The position numbers and the translations under genes were made by a program. The notes under the pieces were generated by a model. It saw only the letters and a program-made list of their open reading frames with translations. It did no database searches and had not been told where the DNA came from. From positions 1-31,690 of the forward strand of contig DATNFP010000045.1 of the NCBI GenBank assembly GCA_035606335.1: a stretch of 31,690 bases of DNA, read 5' to 3'. The stretch comes from DATNFP01 sp035606335 (GTDB lineage Bacteria > Bacteroidota > Bacteroidia > Chitinophagales > Chitinophagaceae). Positions 1 through 8,491 of this stretch are shown here, piece by piece; within the stretch, counting starts at the first letter, position 1, and the number at the start of each line of letters is the position of its first letter.

Positions 1-594
1 TAATGCAATTACAAATTTAAAAGCGGTATCGCCTGGATCATAATCGTTTATGTTGTCCCCATGCTGCCAATCCACCCCCTCTAAAGAGGCGAAAGCCGTA
101 TGTAGGTCTATTGTATCCGGTCTTGAAGTTGCGGTTTCTACGTACATTTCAATTGGGCCATTATTCCAGTCAGATTGCACGCCAGGTTCATTAGTCAGTG
201 CAAATACTGTAGAAACCGTAGAGCCATTATTTTTTACTTTTATCCAGGCACTTACTGTAAAACTTGCCATCACAGTATTCAAATTAGTAATAGTCGGTGG
301 GAATGCCAGATATCCTTTATTTAAACTAAGTGCCTGACCCTTTACTCCCGTTACAAAAGATGCTCCCTGTACTGTTTTTGGTGCTGTAGAGGAAATGGCT
401 TCATTGTTTGTATTGTCAAACGTCCAGTGCGCCATCAGGTTAGCGGCTGCCACATCGTTTGACGTATTATAGCCGCCAATAGGTGGAAGGTTATTATTGT
501 TATTATTGCTGCTCTTTTTACAAGAGCTAAAAGTGCCGGATACGAGCAGTGCACTGCCCGCTAATAGGAGAAAGACTTTCGTTACCTTTTGCAT
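1..594 (-). CDS. LamG-like surface lipoprotein, N-terminal part (runs off left edge)
   Basis: The reading frame is open from an ATG at 594 down to base 1, giving 198 codons of an incomplete protein. It begins with a hydrophobic signal segment ending in FSSCKKSS, a lipoprotein signal followed by the Ser/Asn-rich tether usual in Bacteroidota. From about residue 50 it reads LMAHWTFDNT, then a KGQALSL segment and FTVSAWIKV. These are hallmarks of the concanavalin-like LamG/Laminin_G_3 fold, which in surface lipoproteins binds carbohydrate or other polymers. It starts 57 bases after the SusD stop on the same strand, so it is probably the third gene of the SusCD operon and plays the SusE/F-like surface-binding role. 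That role is inferred from position and fold; the substrate is unknown and the C-terminus is not in the window. Confidence 0.8.
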   Translation of the reverse strand, partial: MQKVTKVFLLLAGSALLVSGTFSSCKKSSNNNNNNLPPIGGYNTSNDVAAANLMAHWTFDNTNNEAISSTAPKTVQGASFVTGVKGQALSLNKGYLAFPPTITNLNTVMASFTVSAWIKVKNNGSTVSTVFALTNEPGVQSDWNNGPIEMYVETATSRPDTIDLHTAFASLEGVDWQHGDNINDYDPGDTAFKFVIAL

Positions 595-651
595 AGCTTT
601 TATTTTTTTTGTGTTAGAAATTGTTGTTTGCGTCAAAAAAATCTTTATTTA

Positions 652-2202
652 TTAATAACCATTATTTTGTGTTAATCTGCCATTGCTTAATGCTATCTGC
701 ACAGATGGAATAGGTAATAATTCATTTTTGCCTTGCACGAAAGCTTTTCCCGACGCTTGCATTACCTGTGCTGCTCTCCCTTGCCTTACTAAATCCCAGA
801 AGCGATCATGCTCGAGTGCCAGTTCCACATGGCGCTCGTTCCATATTGCCGTTCTTAGATCAGGCTGTGAACTTGCTGTTGTATTAGGCAATCCTGCCCT
901 TGTTCTGATCACATTCAAATCATTGATTGCAGTTCCGGCTTGTCCTAATTCATTAGCAGCTTCTGCATTCATTAGTATCACCTCGGCATAGCGGATCAGG
1001 TGCACGTTTTTTTCTTTAAAATCTCTGCTATCATGATATAAAGGATTCGCTGTGTCTATTTCACTATTGTAAGCTTTGTAATTGTAGTATAGATTTTGTA
1101 CAGAATCAGAACTGGGTACTCTAAATCCATCCCAGAGGTAAGTACCTACGTGATTACCACTATTATCAATGAATATAACTGTAGCATTTTTTCGTAGGTC
1201 TCCCGGTTCATAAGAATTTATCAGCGTAGTGGTTGGTGTGCAAAATCCCCATCCAAGATCTGTCCAGCCGCCAGCTCCACCTGATCTTGGTCCCTGGCAT
1301 TCGCTATATAATTGTATTCCAAGGTCTGTGTTGTTGAATACGCCGCTTTCAATTTCAAAAATAGATTCAGCACAATTATTTCCCTCTGGTCGCCATATTA
1401 TTGAGTAATCTGCCATAAGCTGGTATTGCGATGAGTTCATTACCGAATCCGTGAGATTCAACACATTTGTCCACGACTTTAAATACATATACACTTTGGC
1501 AAGAAGGGTTTGAGCCGCTCCCTTCGTTACATGACCAACACTTGCTGCTGATTTTAATGGAGTATTTGCAGCAGCGAATTCCAAATCCGGTATTATAACA
1601 CTATCATATATTGTTTGTGGGCTAACTCTCGTATTAAAAGTGGGATCCGACGTTGCATCATTGGCGTCCTTAGGAATACGGGTTATCTTGGGAACTGCAC
1701 CAAACATACGGACAAGGTTGAAATAGAAATATCCTCTTAAGAATCGTACTTCGCCTAAATATTCATTCTTTGTATTAGCGTCTAAATTTGAACTATTTAA
1801 TGATTGAATGGCATAATTAGCATCATGAATGGCAACATAATATCCATTCCAAAGTGCGTTGACGAAAATATTTGATGAATTGATCGTAAAATTATCAAAG
1901 TCTCCTATACCTGGTTGGTCGGCAGGAAAACTTCCTTTATCAGCATCATCTGAAATAATATTAGTAGCTGCGATAAAGCTGAAACCATGTACATCATTTC
2001 CATATCCCCATGTATCTCCCGTCAGTAGATCATTATATACTCCGGTTACGAGTTTGGGAGCAAGATTAGGGTCAGATCCAATGGTCGGTTGCCCCTGGAG
2101 TTTTGCATCCAGGTATTTTTTACATCCAATAGTTGTAATTACTCCTATAAGCAACGCTGGAATGATTAAATAGTTTTTATTATTTATTTTAAACTTTTTC
2201 AT
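652..2202 (-). CDS. RagB/SusD family nutrient-uptake outer-membrane lipoprotein
   Basis: This 516-residue protein has a lipoprotein signal ending TTIGC (Cys27) followed by KKYLD, the standard SusD N-terminus. The body is rich in TPR-like helices: FLRGYFYFNLVRMFG near residue 155 and LLAKVYMYLKSW near 233 are typical SusD helices. The C-terminal block RYAEVILMNAEAANELG followed by LNVIRTRAGLP is the SusD family signature. SusD proteins sit on the cell surface as a lid over the SusC pore and capture oligosaccharides or other nutrients. The gene begins 28 bases downstream of the SusC stop on the same strand, the usual SusC-SusD pairing. The substrate cannot be read from sequence, and no glycoside hydrolase is visible next to the pair within the window. 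Confidence 0.96.
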   Translation of the reverse strand: MKKFKINNKNYLIIPALLIGVITTIGCKKYLDAKLQGQPTIGSDPNLAPKLVTGVYNDLLTGDTWGYGNDVHGFSFIAATNIISDDADKGSFPADQPGIGDFDNFTINSSNIFVNALWNGYYVAIHDANYAIQSLNSSNLDANTKNEYLGEVRFLRGYFYFNLVRMFGAVPKITRIPKDANDATSDPTFNTRVSPQTIYDSVIIPDLEFAAANTPLKSAASVGHVTKGAAQTLLAKVYMYLKSWTNVLNLTDSVMNSSQYQLMADYSIIWRPEGNNCAESIFEIESGVFNNTDLGIQLYSECQGPRSGGAGGWTDLGWGFCTPTTTLINSYEPGDLRKNATVIFIDNSGNHVGTYLWDGFRVPSSDSVQNLYYNYKAYNSEIDTANPLYHDSRDFKEKNVHLIRYAEVILMNAEAANELGQAGTAINDLNVIRTRAGLPNTTASSQPDLRTAIWNERHVELALEHDRFWDLVRQGRAAQVMQASGKAFVQGKNELLPIPSVQIALSNGRLTQNNGY

Positions 2203-2230
2203 TTAGCATTATTTTTTATCTCCACATCTT

Positions 2231-5200
2231 TTAAAACCTTAGATTTACCCCTGCGGCAACTGTTCTTGCTGTAGGGTATGGATCTAGTTCTATACCTCCA
2301 TTCGTCGGTGATGTGCCCGGAAGTTCAGCTGTAAAACCACTATACTTTTTGTATGTATAAAGATTCTGTGATGTGGCAAACACTCGTAGTGAACTTATCT
2401 TTAATTTTCTAAATAATCTTGAGGGAAGGGTATAGCCTAATGTAACGTTGTTTATCCTGATAAATGAGCCGGATTCAACAAAATAGGTCGATGCAGGTAG
2501 ATTGCCGCCATTTGCTGCTGGTTCGGTTTGGGAGCCATTTTCAGGAGTCCACCTGTTAAATGCCATTGAAGCCTCAATATTATCAGTTAATGCCTGCCTA
2601 TCTGCTCTCTTGCCATTATATACCTGGTTGCCGGCATTGCCATAAAGATTTACGCTAAAGTCAAACCCTTTATAATTAAGTCCTAATGATATGCCATAAT
2701 ATGCTTTAGGTTGATAAGCTCCTGCAAAAACACGATCATTATCATCAATTTTTCCATCACCATTTGTATCCTGGTAAATGAAGTCACCGGGATTTGCACC
2801 TGGTTGTATTACTTGTCCGGCTTTATTTTTGTAATTGTCTATCTGAGCCTGGTTTTGGAATACGCCAAGTACTTTGAGTACATAAAAGCTACCAATTGGT
2901 GAGCCATCTTCTGTTACCGTCGCATATTCCTGACTTAATATTCCTCCGTCAAGAATTGCCTGTCCGCCGTTTAGACTAAGTACTTTATTCTGGTTTAGGG
3001 TAAGATTGCCGCCAATATGGTAAGTAAGGTCTTTTGTTATATGATCTGACCAATTAAGTGTAAATTCCCAACCTTTGTTTTGAACAGTGCCTATATTGCT
3101 ATAGATTTTGTGATCGAGATCACCGGTAGTACCTGGCACCAATACATTTACCAATAGATTTTTTACTTCTTTATTATAGTAATTTACTTCTCCCGATAAT
3201 CTTTTGTTAAACGTCGTAAATTCCAGGCCAAAGTCATATTCCTTTGTTGTTTCCCAGGTAAGATTATTATCAACTATCTGTGGTATTTTGGCTCCATTAG
3301 TAGCTGTGCCTGCTGTATAAGGATATCCATAATTATATGCTATGGATGACGTGTATGCGTCTGAAGGTACCTGATCGTTACCTACTTTTCCCCATCCAGC
3401 CCTGAGTTTCAGATAATCTACAAAATGTTGGTGCATCATGAAATCCTCCTGACTAATGATCCACCCTGCACTAGCTGATGGATACAATTGCCAGCGGTTT
3501 TGTACAGGTAACCTTGTACTTCCGTCTTCGCGCAATGTTGCTGCGAACAGGTACTTATCGTCGTAGTTATAATTTAATCTCCCGAAATAAGAAGCCCTCC
3601 TCCAGAAATCGACATACCCATTATTTTGAGAAGTATTTGCATCTCCAAGACTTATATACCAAAGGCTAGGGTCGGGTGCTATATTATTTCTTTGAGCAAC
3701 GATAGAGGTCCCCTTAAATTGTTCTGCAGACGTCCCCCCAAGTAGTGTGAAAGAATGTTTGCCAAAAGATTTATTGTATGTTAGGGTATTATCCCAAACA
3801 TACCAGAAGGAAGTTGAGTCATTCACATTCAGCAAGCTGAGAGGATTTTTTTGATTGCCCCCAGCCGTAATAAATGTTGAATCATTATTGTTGAAACGGT
3901 AATCGTATGACCTGTTGTTTGTAAAATGCAAGTCGCCACCAACACTACTTCTAAAGGTTAATCCATTTATTATTCGTACTTCAAGATATGCTGTAGCCTG
4001 AAAACGATTATCTATTATCCTGTTGTCAACCGAATTAATATCCAATAACGGGTTACCAACGTTTCCATAAGAAGAGGTATTGCCATATTTCCCGTCCACA
4101 ATTGCCGGGATAATCGGAGCTGCGCGATAAGCATCATTATATGCTGTATTTAAAGGCACAGCTTTATCATTATTATTCGCATAAGAGGTATTTAAGCCGA
4201 TTTTGATGTTTTTATATGGTGTGTATTCTAAATTGCTTCTGATGGTATATCGCTTGTAGTTATTGCTTATTACAATACCATCTTCATCAAAATAGCCAAG
4301 GCTTAATAAATAAGTTATCTGATCACCACCGCCTGATAAGGATAAATTATGATTTTGCTGCCATGCGTTTCTTAATATTTCCCCGTACCAGTCTGTAGAG
4401 GTAGGAGATGTTTTTAGCGGGGTTCCGCTAGCTGCAGCATAATAATTGGCATATTGGGCAGCGTTGGCCATTTTCACAAGATTTTCAGCATCTTTAATAC
4501 CTACGTTGGCATCATAGCTAACAGACACTTTTCCTTTTGAGCCTTTCTTTGTGGTAATAATTATTACACCATTTGCTCCGCGCGAACCATAAATAGCTGT
4601 TGCGGATGCATCCTTTAATATATCAAAGGTTGCTATGTCGGCGGGGTTAATATTACTAATGTCGTTAGTTATTAGTCCATCTACTACATACAATACTCTA
4701 GTGCCGCCCAATACTGTTCCTACTCCTCTTACCAGTACTGTTGGTGAGGTGCCGGGCGTTCCATTATCTATTACTTGTACGCCTGCAGCTTCGCCTTGTA
4801 TTGCCTCAGAGGCAATTAACACTGGCTGTTTGGCGATTTCCTGCCCGCTTATGGAAGAGACTGCTGTGGTAACATCACGTTTCCTTTGCGTACCATAACC
4901 CACCACCACTACCTGTTCTAGCGTATTCTGTTGCCTTAAAAGTTTTATCTCCAATGGGGACGAGCCAACCGTTACTTTCTTTGTAACATATCCCAGGTAG
5001 CTAACAATTAGTACGGTGCCGGGCGCAGCCTTTAGTGTAAATGCACCATTATCATCGGTAATCGTTCCCATAGTGGTGTTTTCAACACCTACGGTTACAA
5101 ATGTTAGAGGAGCGCCAGTTGCACTATCTGTTATTTTACCTGAAATTTTTTGAAGAGAATCAGTAGAAGCATTCTGTGCCCAACCCGCAACACTTAAAAT

Positions 5201-5275
5201 GGAAAAAAAAAGCAGCACAAATATTAGGGGTAAAAATCTTCTTTGGTGCTCCGAATTCGTAAAAACTACCGTCAT
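2231..5275 (-). CDS. SusC/RagA family TonB-dependent outer-membrane transporter
   Basis: The 1014-residue product has a signal peptide to about residue 34 (ending GWAQ). A carboxypeptidase-regulatory-like beta-sandwich follows at about 44-112 (ISGKITDSATGAPL, DDNGAFTL). Next are the VVVVGYGTQ TonB-box region near 122, the plug domain to about 245 (LYVVDGLI, SATAIYGSRGANGVI) and a long 22-strand-type barrel ending in an aromatic residue (NLRF). These are diagnostic of SusC. It imports nutrients through the outer membrane using TonB energy, together with the SusD lipoprotein encoded next. There is no STN domain at the N-terminus, so direct sensing through an anti-sigma factor is unlikely. No sigma/anti-sigma genes lie between it and the next upstream gene. 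A candidate promoter lies about 90 bases upstream. Confidence 0.97.
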   Translation of the reverse strand: MTVVFTNSEHQRRFLPLIFVLLFFSILSVAGWAQNASTDSLQKISGKITDSATGAPLTFVTVGVENTTMGTITDDNGAFTLKAAPGTVLIVSYLGYVTKKVTVGSSPLEIKLLRQQNTLEQVVVVGYGTQRKRDVTTAVSSISGQEIAKQPVLIASEAIQGEAAGVQVIDNGTPGTSPTVLVRGVGTVLGGTRVLYVVDGLITNDISNINPADIATFDILKDASATAIYGSRGANGVIIITTKKGSKGKVSVSYDANVGIKDAENLVKMANAAQYANYYAAASGTPLKTSPTSTDWYGEILRNAWQQNHNLSLSGGGDQITYLLSLGYFDEDGIVISNNYKRYTIRSNLEYTPYKNIKIGLNTSYANNNDKAVPLNTAYNDAYRAAPIIPAIVDGKYGNTSSYGNVGNPLLDINSVDNRIIDNRFQATAYLEVRIINGLTFRSSVGGDLHFTNNRSYDYRFNNNDSTFITAGGNQKNPLSLLNVNDSTSFWYVWDNTLTYNKSFGKHSFTLLGGTSAEQFKGTSIVAQRNNIAPDPSLWYISLGDANTSQNNGYVDFWRRASYFGRLNYNYDDKYLFAATLREDGSTRLPVQNRWQLYPSASAGWIISQEDFMMHQHFVDYLKLRAGWGKVGNDQVPSDAYTSSIAYNYGYPYTAGTATNGAKIPQIVDNNLTWETTKEYDFGLEFTTFNKRLSGEVNYYNKEVKNLLVNVLVPGTTGDLDHKIYSNIGTVQNKGWEFTLNWSDHITKDLTYHIGGNLTLNQNKVLSLNGGQAILDGGILSQEYATVTEDGSPIGSFYVLKVLGVFQNQAQIDNYKNKAGQVIQPGANPGDFIYQDTNGDGKIDDNDRVFAGAYQPKAYYGISLGLNYKGFDFSVNLYGNAGNQVYNGKRADRQALTDNIEASMAFNRWTPENGSQTEPAANGGNLPASTYFVESGSFIRINNVTLGYTLPSRLFRKLKISSLRVFATSQNLYTYKKYSGFTAELPGTSPTNGGIELDPYPTARTVAAGVNLRF

Positions 5276-5609
5276 CCGCGAATGATTTTATAAATACCAA
5301 GAAATCAATCTTATAAAACTGTTAAGTTTTTATTAAAGTTAACATTACTAATGAGAATTGTCAAGTATATTTTAAATAAATTATAAATCAATGTTTATAA
5401 TGTTTTGACACATTTTATTTAGTATTTCATTATATAATATGCATAACTATAGCTCAAGCACTTAAAAAATAAATAAACTATTGGGAATAAATTTTTTAAT
5501 GCTATTTGAAAATATTATTGATTTTACAGGGATAAAATTTAAAAAGAAATGTGAGCAGAAACACTAAAATAAATCTATCAGCTATGAATTTTATATCATG
5601 CAAAAACAA
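5276..5609. other. AT-rich intergenic region upstream of SusC
   Basis: There is no convincing gene in this stretch, which is strikingly poor in G and C. It forms the long leader and promoter region of the SusCD operon (minus strand) and ends at the terminator of the converging-side neighbour. The only specific signal I can point to is the promoter-like pair at 5362-5392. I see no riboswitch-like structure. Confidence 0.6.
5362..5392 (-). promoter_or_regulatory. Candidate Bacteroidota promoter for susCD
   Basis: On the minus strand TATACTTG (5369-5362) differs by one base from the Bacteroidota -7 consensus TAnnTTTG. It is preceded by ATTG (5392-5389) at a spacing of 19 bases, one base off the -33 TTTG element. 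It lies about 90 bases before the SusC start. In such AT-rich DNA a chance match is possible. Confidence 0.35.
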
Positions 5610-5640
5610 AAAACCTCATACTAAAACAGTATGAGGTTTT
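5604..5640 (-). terminator. Rho-independent terminator of the HAD phosphatase gene
   Basis: A perfect 13-bp inverted repeat (5610-5622 and 5628-5640, arm AAAACCTCATACT) has a 5-base loop. On the minus strand the stem is followed by a T-rich tail. It lies 20 bases after the stop of the HAD gene at 5660, so it ends that transcript before the SusC leader. Confidence 0.85.
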
Positions 5641-5659
5641 GTATTTGCTTCATTAAATT

Positions 5660-6433
5660 TTACCACCATTTTAGTGGGAATGTTACCTCATCAACTGAAC
5701 TTACGACGAGGTCTGGTTTGAAAGCGTAATTGCCAAGATTCTCTATGGTCGCTATTCCTGATAATACTAATATCGTTTTATAACCCATTTGCACACCGCC
5801 TTGTATATCTGTTTCCATTGTATCGCCTATTACAGTTGTTTCTGCGGTTTCCAGTCCCAAATATTTTCTTGCAGAGCGCATCATTACCGGGCTTGGCTTA
5901 CCAATTACAAAAGCTTTCCTGCCTGTAGCCTCTTCGATCATGGCAGTTGTCGCAGCTATTCCTAAATTATTCCATCCTGGCTTTTTAGGTGAAGGATCTC
6001 TATTCGTTGTTATAAATTTGGCTCCTGCTAAGATCATATCAACTGCGCGCTGAACCATTTCTAAAGTAAAGTTTCTGCCTTCCCCCAAAACAACAAATTC
6101 AGGATCTGTGTCCACCAGTGTAATACCATTTTCATGCAGGCTAGTAAGCAAGCCGCCTTCCCCAAGTACATAAGCTGTTCCGTTAGGGCTTTGACCGGCA
6201 AGAAATTTTCCGGTTGCCATAGCGCTTGTATAGATATGATCTTCTTTTACACTAATTCCAAGCCTTTTTAATTTGCGAACAGCCTCAAGAGCTGTTCTTT
6301 GACTATTGTTTGTAATGAAAACAAATGGTATTTTTTCTTTGAGCAGGTTGGCAATAAAAGTATCAGCGCCATGGATCAATTGCTCTCCACTATATATCAC
6401 GCCATCCATGTCTATTAATAATCCTTGTCTCAC
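5660..6433 (-). CDS. HAD-IIA family phosphatase (NagD-like)
   Basis: The 257-residue protein shows the HAD motifs in order: DMDGV with Asp8 and Asp10 (nucleophile and acid/base), TNNS at 41-44 (motif II), Lys179 in GKPSP (motif III) and GDTMETDIQGG with Asp204 and Asp209 (metal-binding motif IV). The cap between motifs II and III is the large alpha/beta type typical of the NagD / p-nitrophenylphosphatase subgroup. Members are cytoplasmic phosphatases acting on sugar phosphates, nucleotides or phosphoglycolate; the substrate cannot be set from sequence. The gene stands alone with its own terminator downstream at 5604-5640, and 63 bases separate it from the orphan gene upstream. Confidence 0.93.
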   Translation of the reverse strand: MRQGLLIDMDGVIYSGEQLIHGADTFIANLLKEKIPFVFITNNSQRTALEAVRKLKRLGISVKEDHIYTSAMATGKFLAGQSPNGTAYVLGEGGLLTSLHENGITLVDTDPEFVVLGEGRNFTLEMVQRAVDMILAGAKFITTNRDPSPKKPGWNNLGIAATTAMIEEATGRKAFVIGKPSPVMMRSARKYLGLETAETTVIGDTMETDIQGGVQMGYKTILVLSGIATIENLGNYAFKPDLVVSSVDEVTFPLKWW

Positions 6434-6496
6434 AAATATGGTTTTGAGTTAAAAATTAAAATGTCTTTAATAGCACAAACAAATCTAAAAAATGTT

Positions 6497-6817
6497 TTAA
6501 TGAAGTACAGTAGGATCTGCTGAAACGGTTTTGGACAGTCCCATGAGTTCGCCGGATATGCCAGGGTCAGATAAATCCTGACCGCCAAAAGAATTGATCT
6601 TATTTACAAGGCCACTAACTTTCTGATTGAGATACGCTTTGTCTACATCACGGACTACATCCTGGCTACCGAGTTGGTTGATGCGTGATCGTATTTGATC
6701 AGCATTATGTTCGAATACTTGTGACTTATGGTCCATAATGCTCATCATCATTTGTATCGGCGCCGGTGACTGGTAATCGAAGGACTTTATGGGTTGGGAA
6801 TATTCACTAATGTTCAT
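6497..6817 (-). CDS. Small orphan protein resembling the N-terminus of phage structural proteins
   Basis: I chose the ATG at 6817 (MNISEYSQ...); the frame is open to another ATG at 6865, which would add 16 residues of no recognisable character. The 106-residue product is soluble, with no signal peptide. It contains a helical segment with HKSQVFEHN, then RDVDKAYLNQKV and GGQDLSDPG. This pattern (short helix, VDK-YL, then DLS) reminds me of the N-terminal part of large virion-associated proteins in phages of Bacteroidota, where the protein continues for many hundreds of residues. Here it stops after ADPTVLH, and the DNA beyond the stop does not continue the homology in any frame I could follow. 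It may be a domesticated or truncated phage remnant. The resemblance is from memory and unverified. Confidence 0.5.
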   Translation of the reverse strand: MNISEYSQPIKSFDYQSPAPIQMMMSIMDHKSQVFEHNADQIRSRINQLGSQDVVRDVDKAYLNQKVSGLVNKINSFGGQDLSDPGISGELMGLSKTVSADPTVLH

Positions 6818-6865
6818 AGGAGCATGTAAAGCTAACCACCGTAAATGAAGCGTCACAATTGCCAA

Positions 6866-7148
6866 TTATATTTGATTAAAAATTTGATTTTCATTAAGCG
6901 TACAACGCAAGTATGTATATTGTTTTGAGACTACGACTGGAAACATTTTAAAAACAAATATTCTTTTTACGAATCTTATGATTATATATTCGTTAACGTT
7001 CTGTTAAAACACGATAACGTTTTATGGATAAGATTGGAGAAATAAAATCAAGGCCACAGGCTCCCACGTAATTATTGCCTCCTTTCGGTTACAAGTATAA
7101 ATAACACAATCCATTTTGAACATTTTATTCACCCTTTAAAATTTCAGT
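6866..7148. other. Divergent intergenic region upstream of the Sdp-like operon
   Basis: There is no gene in these 283 bases. This is the divergent control region between the orphan minus-strand gene and the plus-strand toxin operon. It contains two near-identical 10-mers 21 bases apart (listed separately). A TATATTTG at 6867-6874 matches the -7 consensus on the plus strand but has no -33 partner. I could not identify a convincing promoter for the toxin operon. Confidence 0.5.
6991..7021. repeat. Two 10-bp direct repeats two helical turns apart (possible operator)
   Basis: CGTTAACGTT at 6991-7000 and CGATAACGTT at 7012-7021 differ at one base and start 21 bases apart, so both would face the same side of the helix. 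Each contains the palindrome AACGTT. They lie about 130-160 bases before the toxin-precursor start. Spacing and symmetry are what a pair of protein-binding sites would look like, but no regulator gene is nearby. Confidence 0.35.
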
Positions 7149-7877
7149 ATGATACTTTTATCAATAAAAAGGATATTAAATAGATGTTATTTTGCCGCCT
7201 TTATGGCAATTACCTTCATGTTCTACAGTTGCACGAAGGATAAAACGGCAGCGAATCTGGCTAAAAAAGTGGCTGGTAAATATGTGCTCTCCGCTTATAC
7301 TGACCGGGATGTTTATGATGGTGTTATGTTTTTGCAAGGGCCGGTAGCCACAGATTTGCTAAGAGACTATACAGATTTTAATTTCACATTTTTGATTTTA
7401 AATCCAGCTCAAATTGACAGCGTGCATGCAATACAGGATTCGGTGGTGTCATTTATTGTAGCATCAAATCCAAATTATCTTCAAACGTTTCGTAGCCATA
7501 TTGGGTCCGGAAATTACGATACTATTTCAACGGCAATTATTAATGCGGCAAGCGACTTTTATTATGCTTCATTAACCATACAGGGGAAAAATGATCCTGC
7601 CGATGACTCAACGATAAGAAAGAATGGTGGAGATTTATTAGCGACTATCGTTAAGCAAAATAAGTTAACCCCTAATTCAACGGCTGCTCAGCTGCAGGCA
7701 GCTGCAAAAAAGACGCAGGAAGATAATAACGTTTGGTTATGGGTTATTGCCGTCGTTGCGGCAGTCGTAGCAGCAGTTTTCTTTTGGTTAGGTCTTGTTA
7801 CCAATCCGGACGGCCCCAACACTTATGAGTCTGAGACTTATATGACCGCGATAGCCACGGATTTAGTAGGTATTTAA
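7149..7877 (+). CDS. SdpC-like antimicrobial peptide precursor (lipoprotein)
   Basis: The 242-residue protein has a signal peptide ending FYSC (Cys28), a Bacteroidota-type lipoprotein signal. Residues 56-67, YDGVMFLQGPVA, match the spacing of the conserved block in Bacillus SdpC (F-R-G-L-x-F-G-Q-G-x-V). Near the C-terminus, after a Lys/Gln/Ala-rich helix, there is one strongly hydrophobic segment at about 195-217 (VWLWVIAVV...), and the protein ends 25 residues later. In B. subtilis the mature membrane-killing SDP peptide is cut from the hydrophobic C-terminal region of SdpC. By analogy the toxin here would come from roughly residues 185-220. Unlike SDP, this region has no cysteine. It is the first gene of the operon, followed by SdpA and SdpB, which strongly supports the call. 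Without those neighbours it would be a hypothetical lipoprotein. Confidence 0.75.
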   Translation: MILLSIKRILNRCYFAAFMAITFMFYSCTKDKTAANLAKKVAGKYVLSAYTDRDVYDGVMFLQGPVATDLLRDYTDFNFTFLILNPAQIDSVHAIQDSVVSFIVASNPNYLQTFRSHIGSGNYDTISTAIINAASDFYYASLTIQGKNDPADDSTIRKNGGDLLATIVKQNKLTPNSTAAQLQAAAKKTQEDNNVWLWVIAVVAAVVAAVFFWLGLVTNPDGPNTYESETYMTAIATDLVGI

Positions 7878-7883
7878 AATTAT

Positions 7884-7913
7884 AAGGGGAAAGAAATCAA
7901 ACACTTTCCCCTT
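7884..7913 (+). terminator. Intercistronic hairpin between toxin precursor and sdpA (possible attenuator)
   Basis: A perfect 10-bp inverted repeat, AAGGGGAAAG and CTTTCCCCTT, has a 10-base loop. It begins 7 bases after the toxin stop and ends 20 bases before the SdpA start. The following sequence is AT-rich but has no clean T-run. It could be a leaky terminator or an mRNA 3'-end stabiliser that lets the toxin precursor be made in excess of the membrane maturation proteins. Confidence 0.55.
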
Positions 7914-7933
7914 AATTATAAACAGGAACAAAG

Positions 7934-8491
7934 ATGACAAAATCGCTTTTAATATTTTGCCTCTCCGGCATGTTGGTTGCCGTTACGGTATTTTACAATA
8001 TGTCAATTGACTTTGGCAACAATCCACTGAATAATAGTTACCTGGCAAGGTATAAGATGATCTCTATTATGCCACAGGGATGGGCTTTCTTTACCAAGGA
8101 CCCCAAAGAAGCCAAAATATACGTGTATAGGGTAATTAAAAATAAGCTTTACGAAGTAAGTTTAAAGAGCACATCTGCGCAGAATTATTTTGGTATATCA
8201 CGAGAAAATAGAATAAGGTGTCTCCAAGTAGGCCATATCTCTCAAAGAATACAATATGACACTGCGCTTCAATACCATTACTCTGCCGTTAACTTAGATT
8301 CATTCTGCTATAAATTTAATTCGGATACGTGCAAATACTATAATATCAATATCGACAAAAAAATATGCCCGGGTTTTTCCGGTAAATATATATTGATTGT
8401 CCAGTCGGTACTGCCTTGGAGTCTTCTTCATAAGGTTCCCGGTTATTTGTCCAGGTTTGTTATATATCCCATAAACATTTCACAAGTATGA
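7934..8491 (+). CDS. SdpA family antimicrobial peptide system protein
   Basis: The 185-residue protein has one N-terminal membrane segment (about 5-21) and a soluble remainder. The block PQGWAFFTKDP at 47-57 followed by IYVYR is the hallmark of the SdpA family. In B. subtilis, SdpA works with SdpB to convert the secreted SdpC pro-protein into active SDP toxin, acting at the membrane. The stop overlaps the start of the SdpB-like gene by four bases (ATGA), so the two are translationally coupled. It lies 56 bases after the toxin precursor, with a hairpin between. The C-terminal half has several cysteines that could be partners of the thiol oxidoreductase encoded downstream, but this is only a guess. 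Confidence 0.85.
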   Translation: MTKSLLIFCLSGMLVAVTVFYNMSIDFGNNPLNNSYLARYKMISIMPQGWAFFTKDPKEAKIYVYRVIKNKLYEVSLKSTSAQNYFGISRENRIRCLQVGHISQRIQYDTALQYHYSAVNLDSFCYKFNSDTCKYYNINIDKKICPGFSGKYILIVQSVLPWSLLHKVPGYLSRFVIYPINISQV

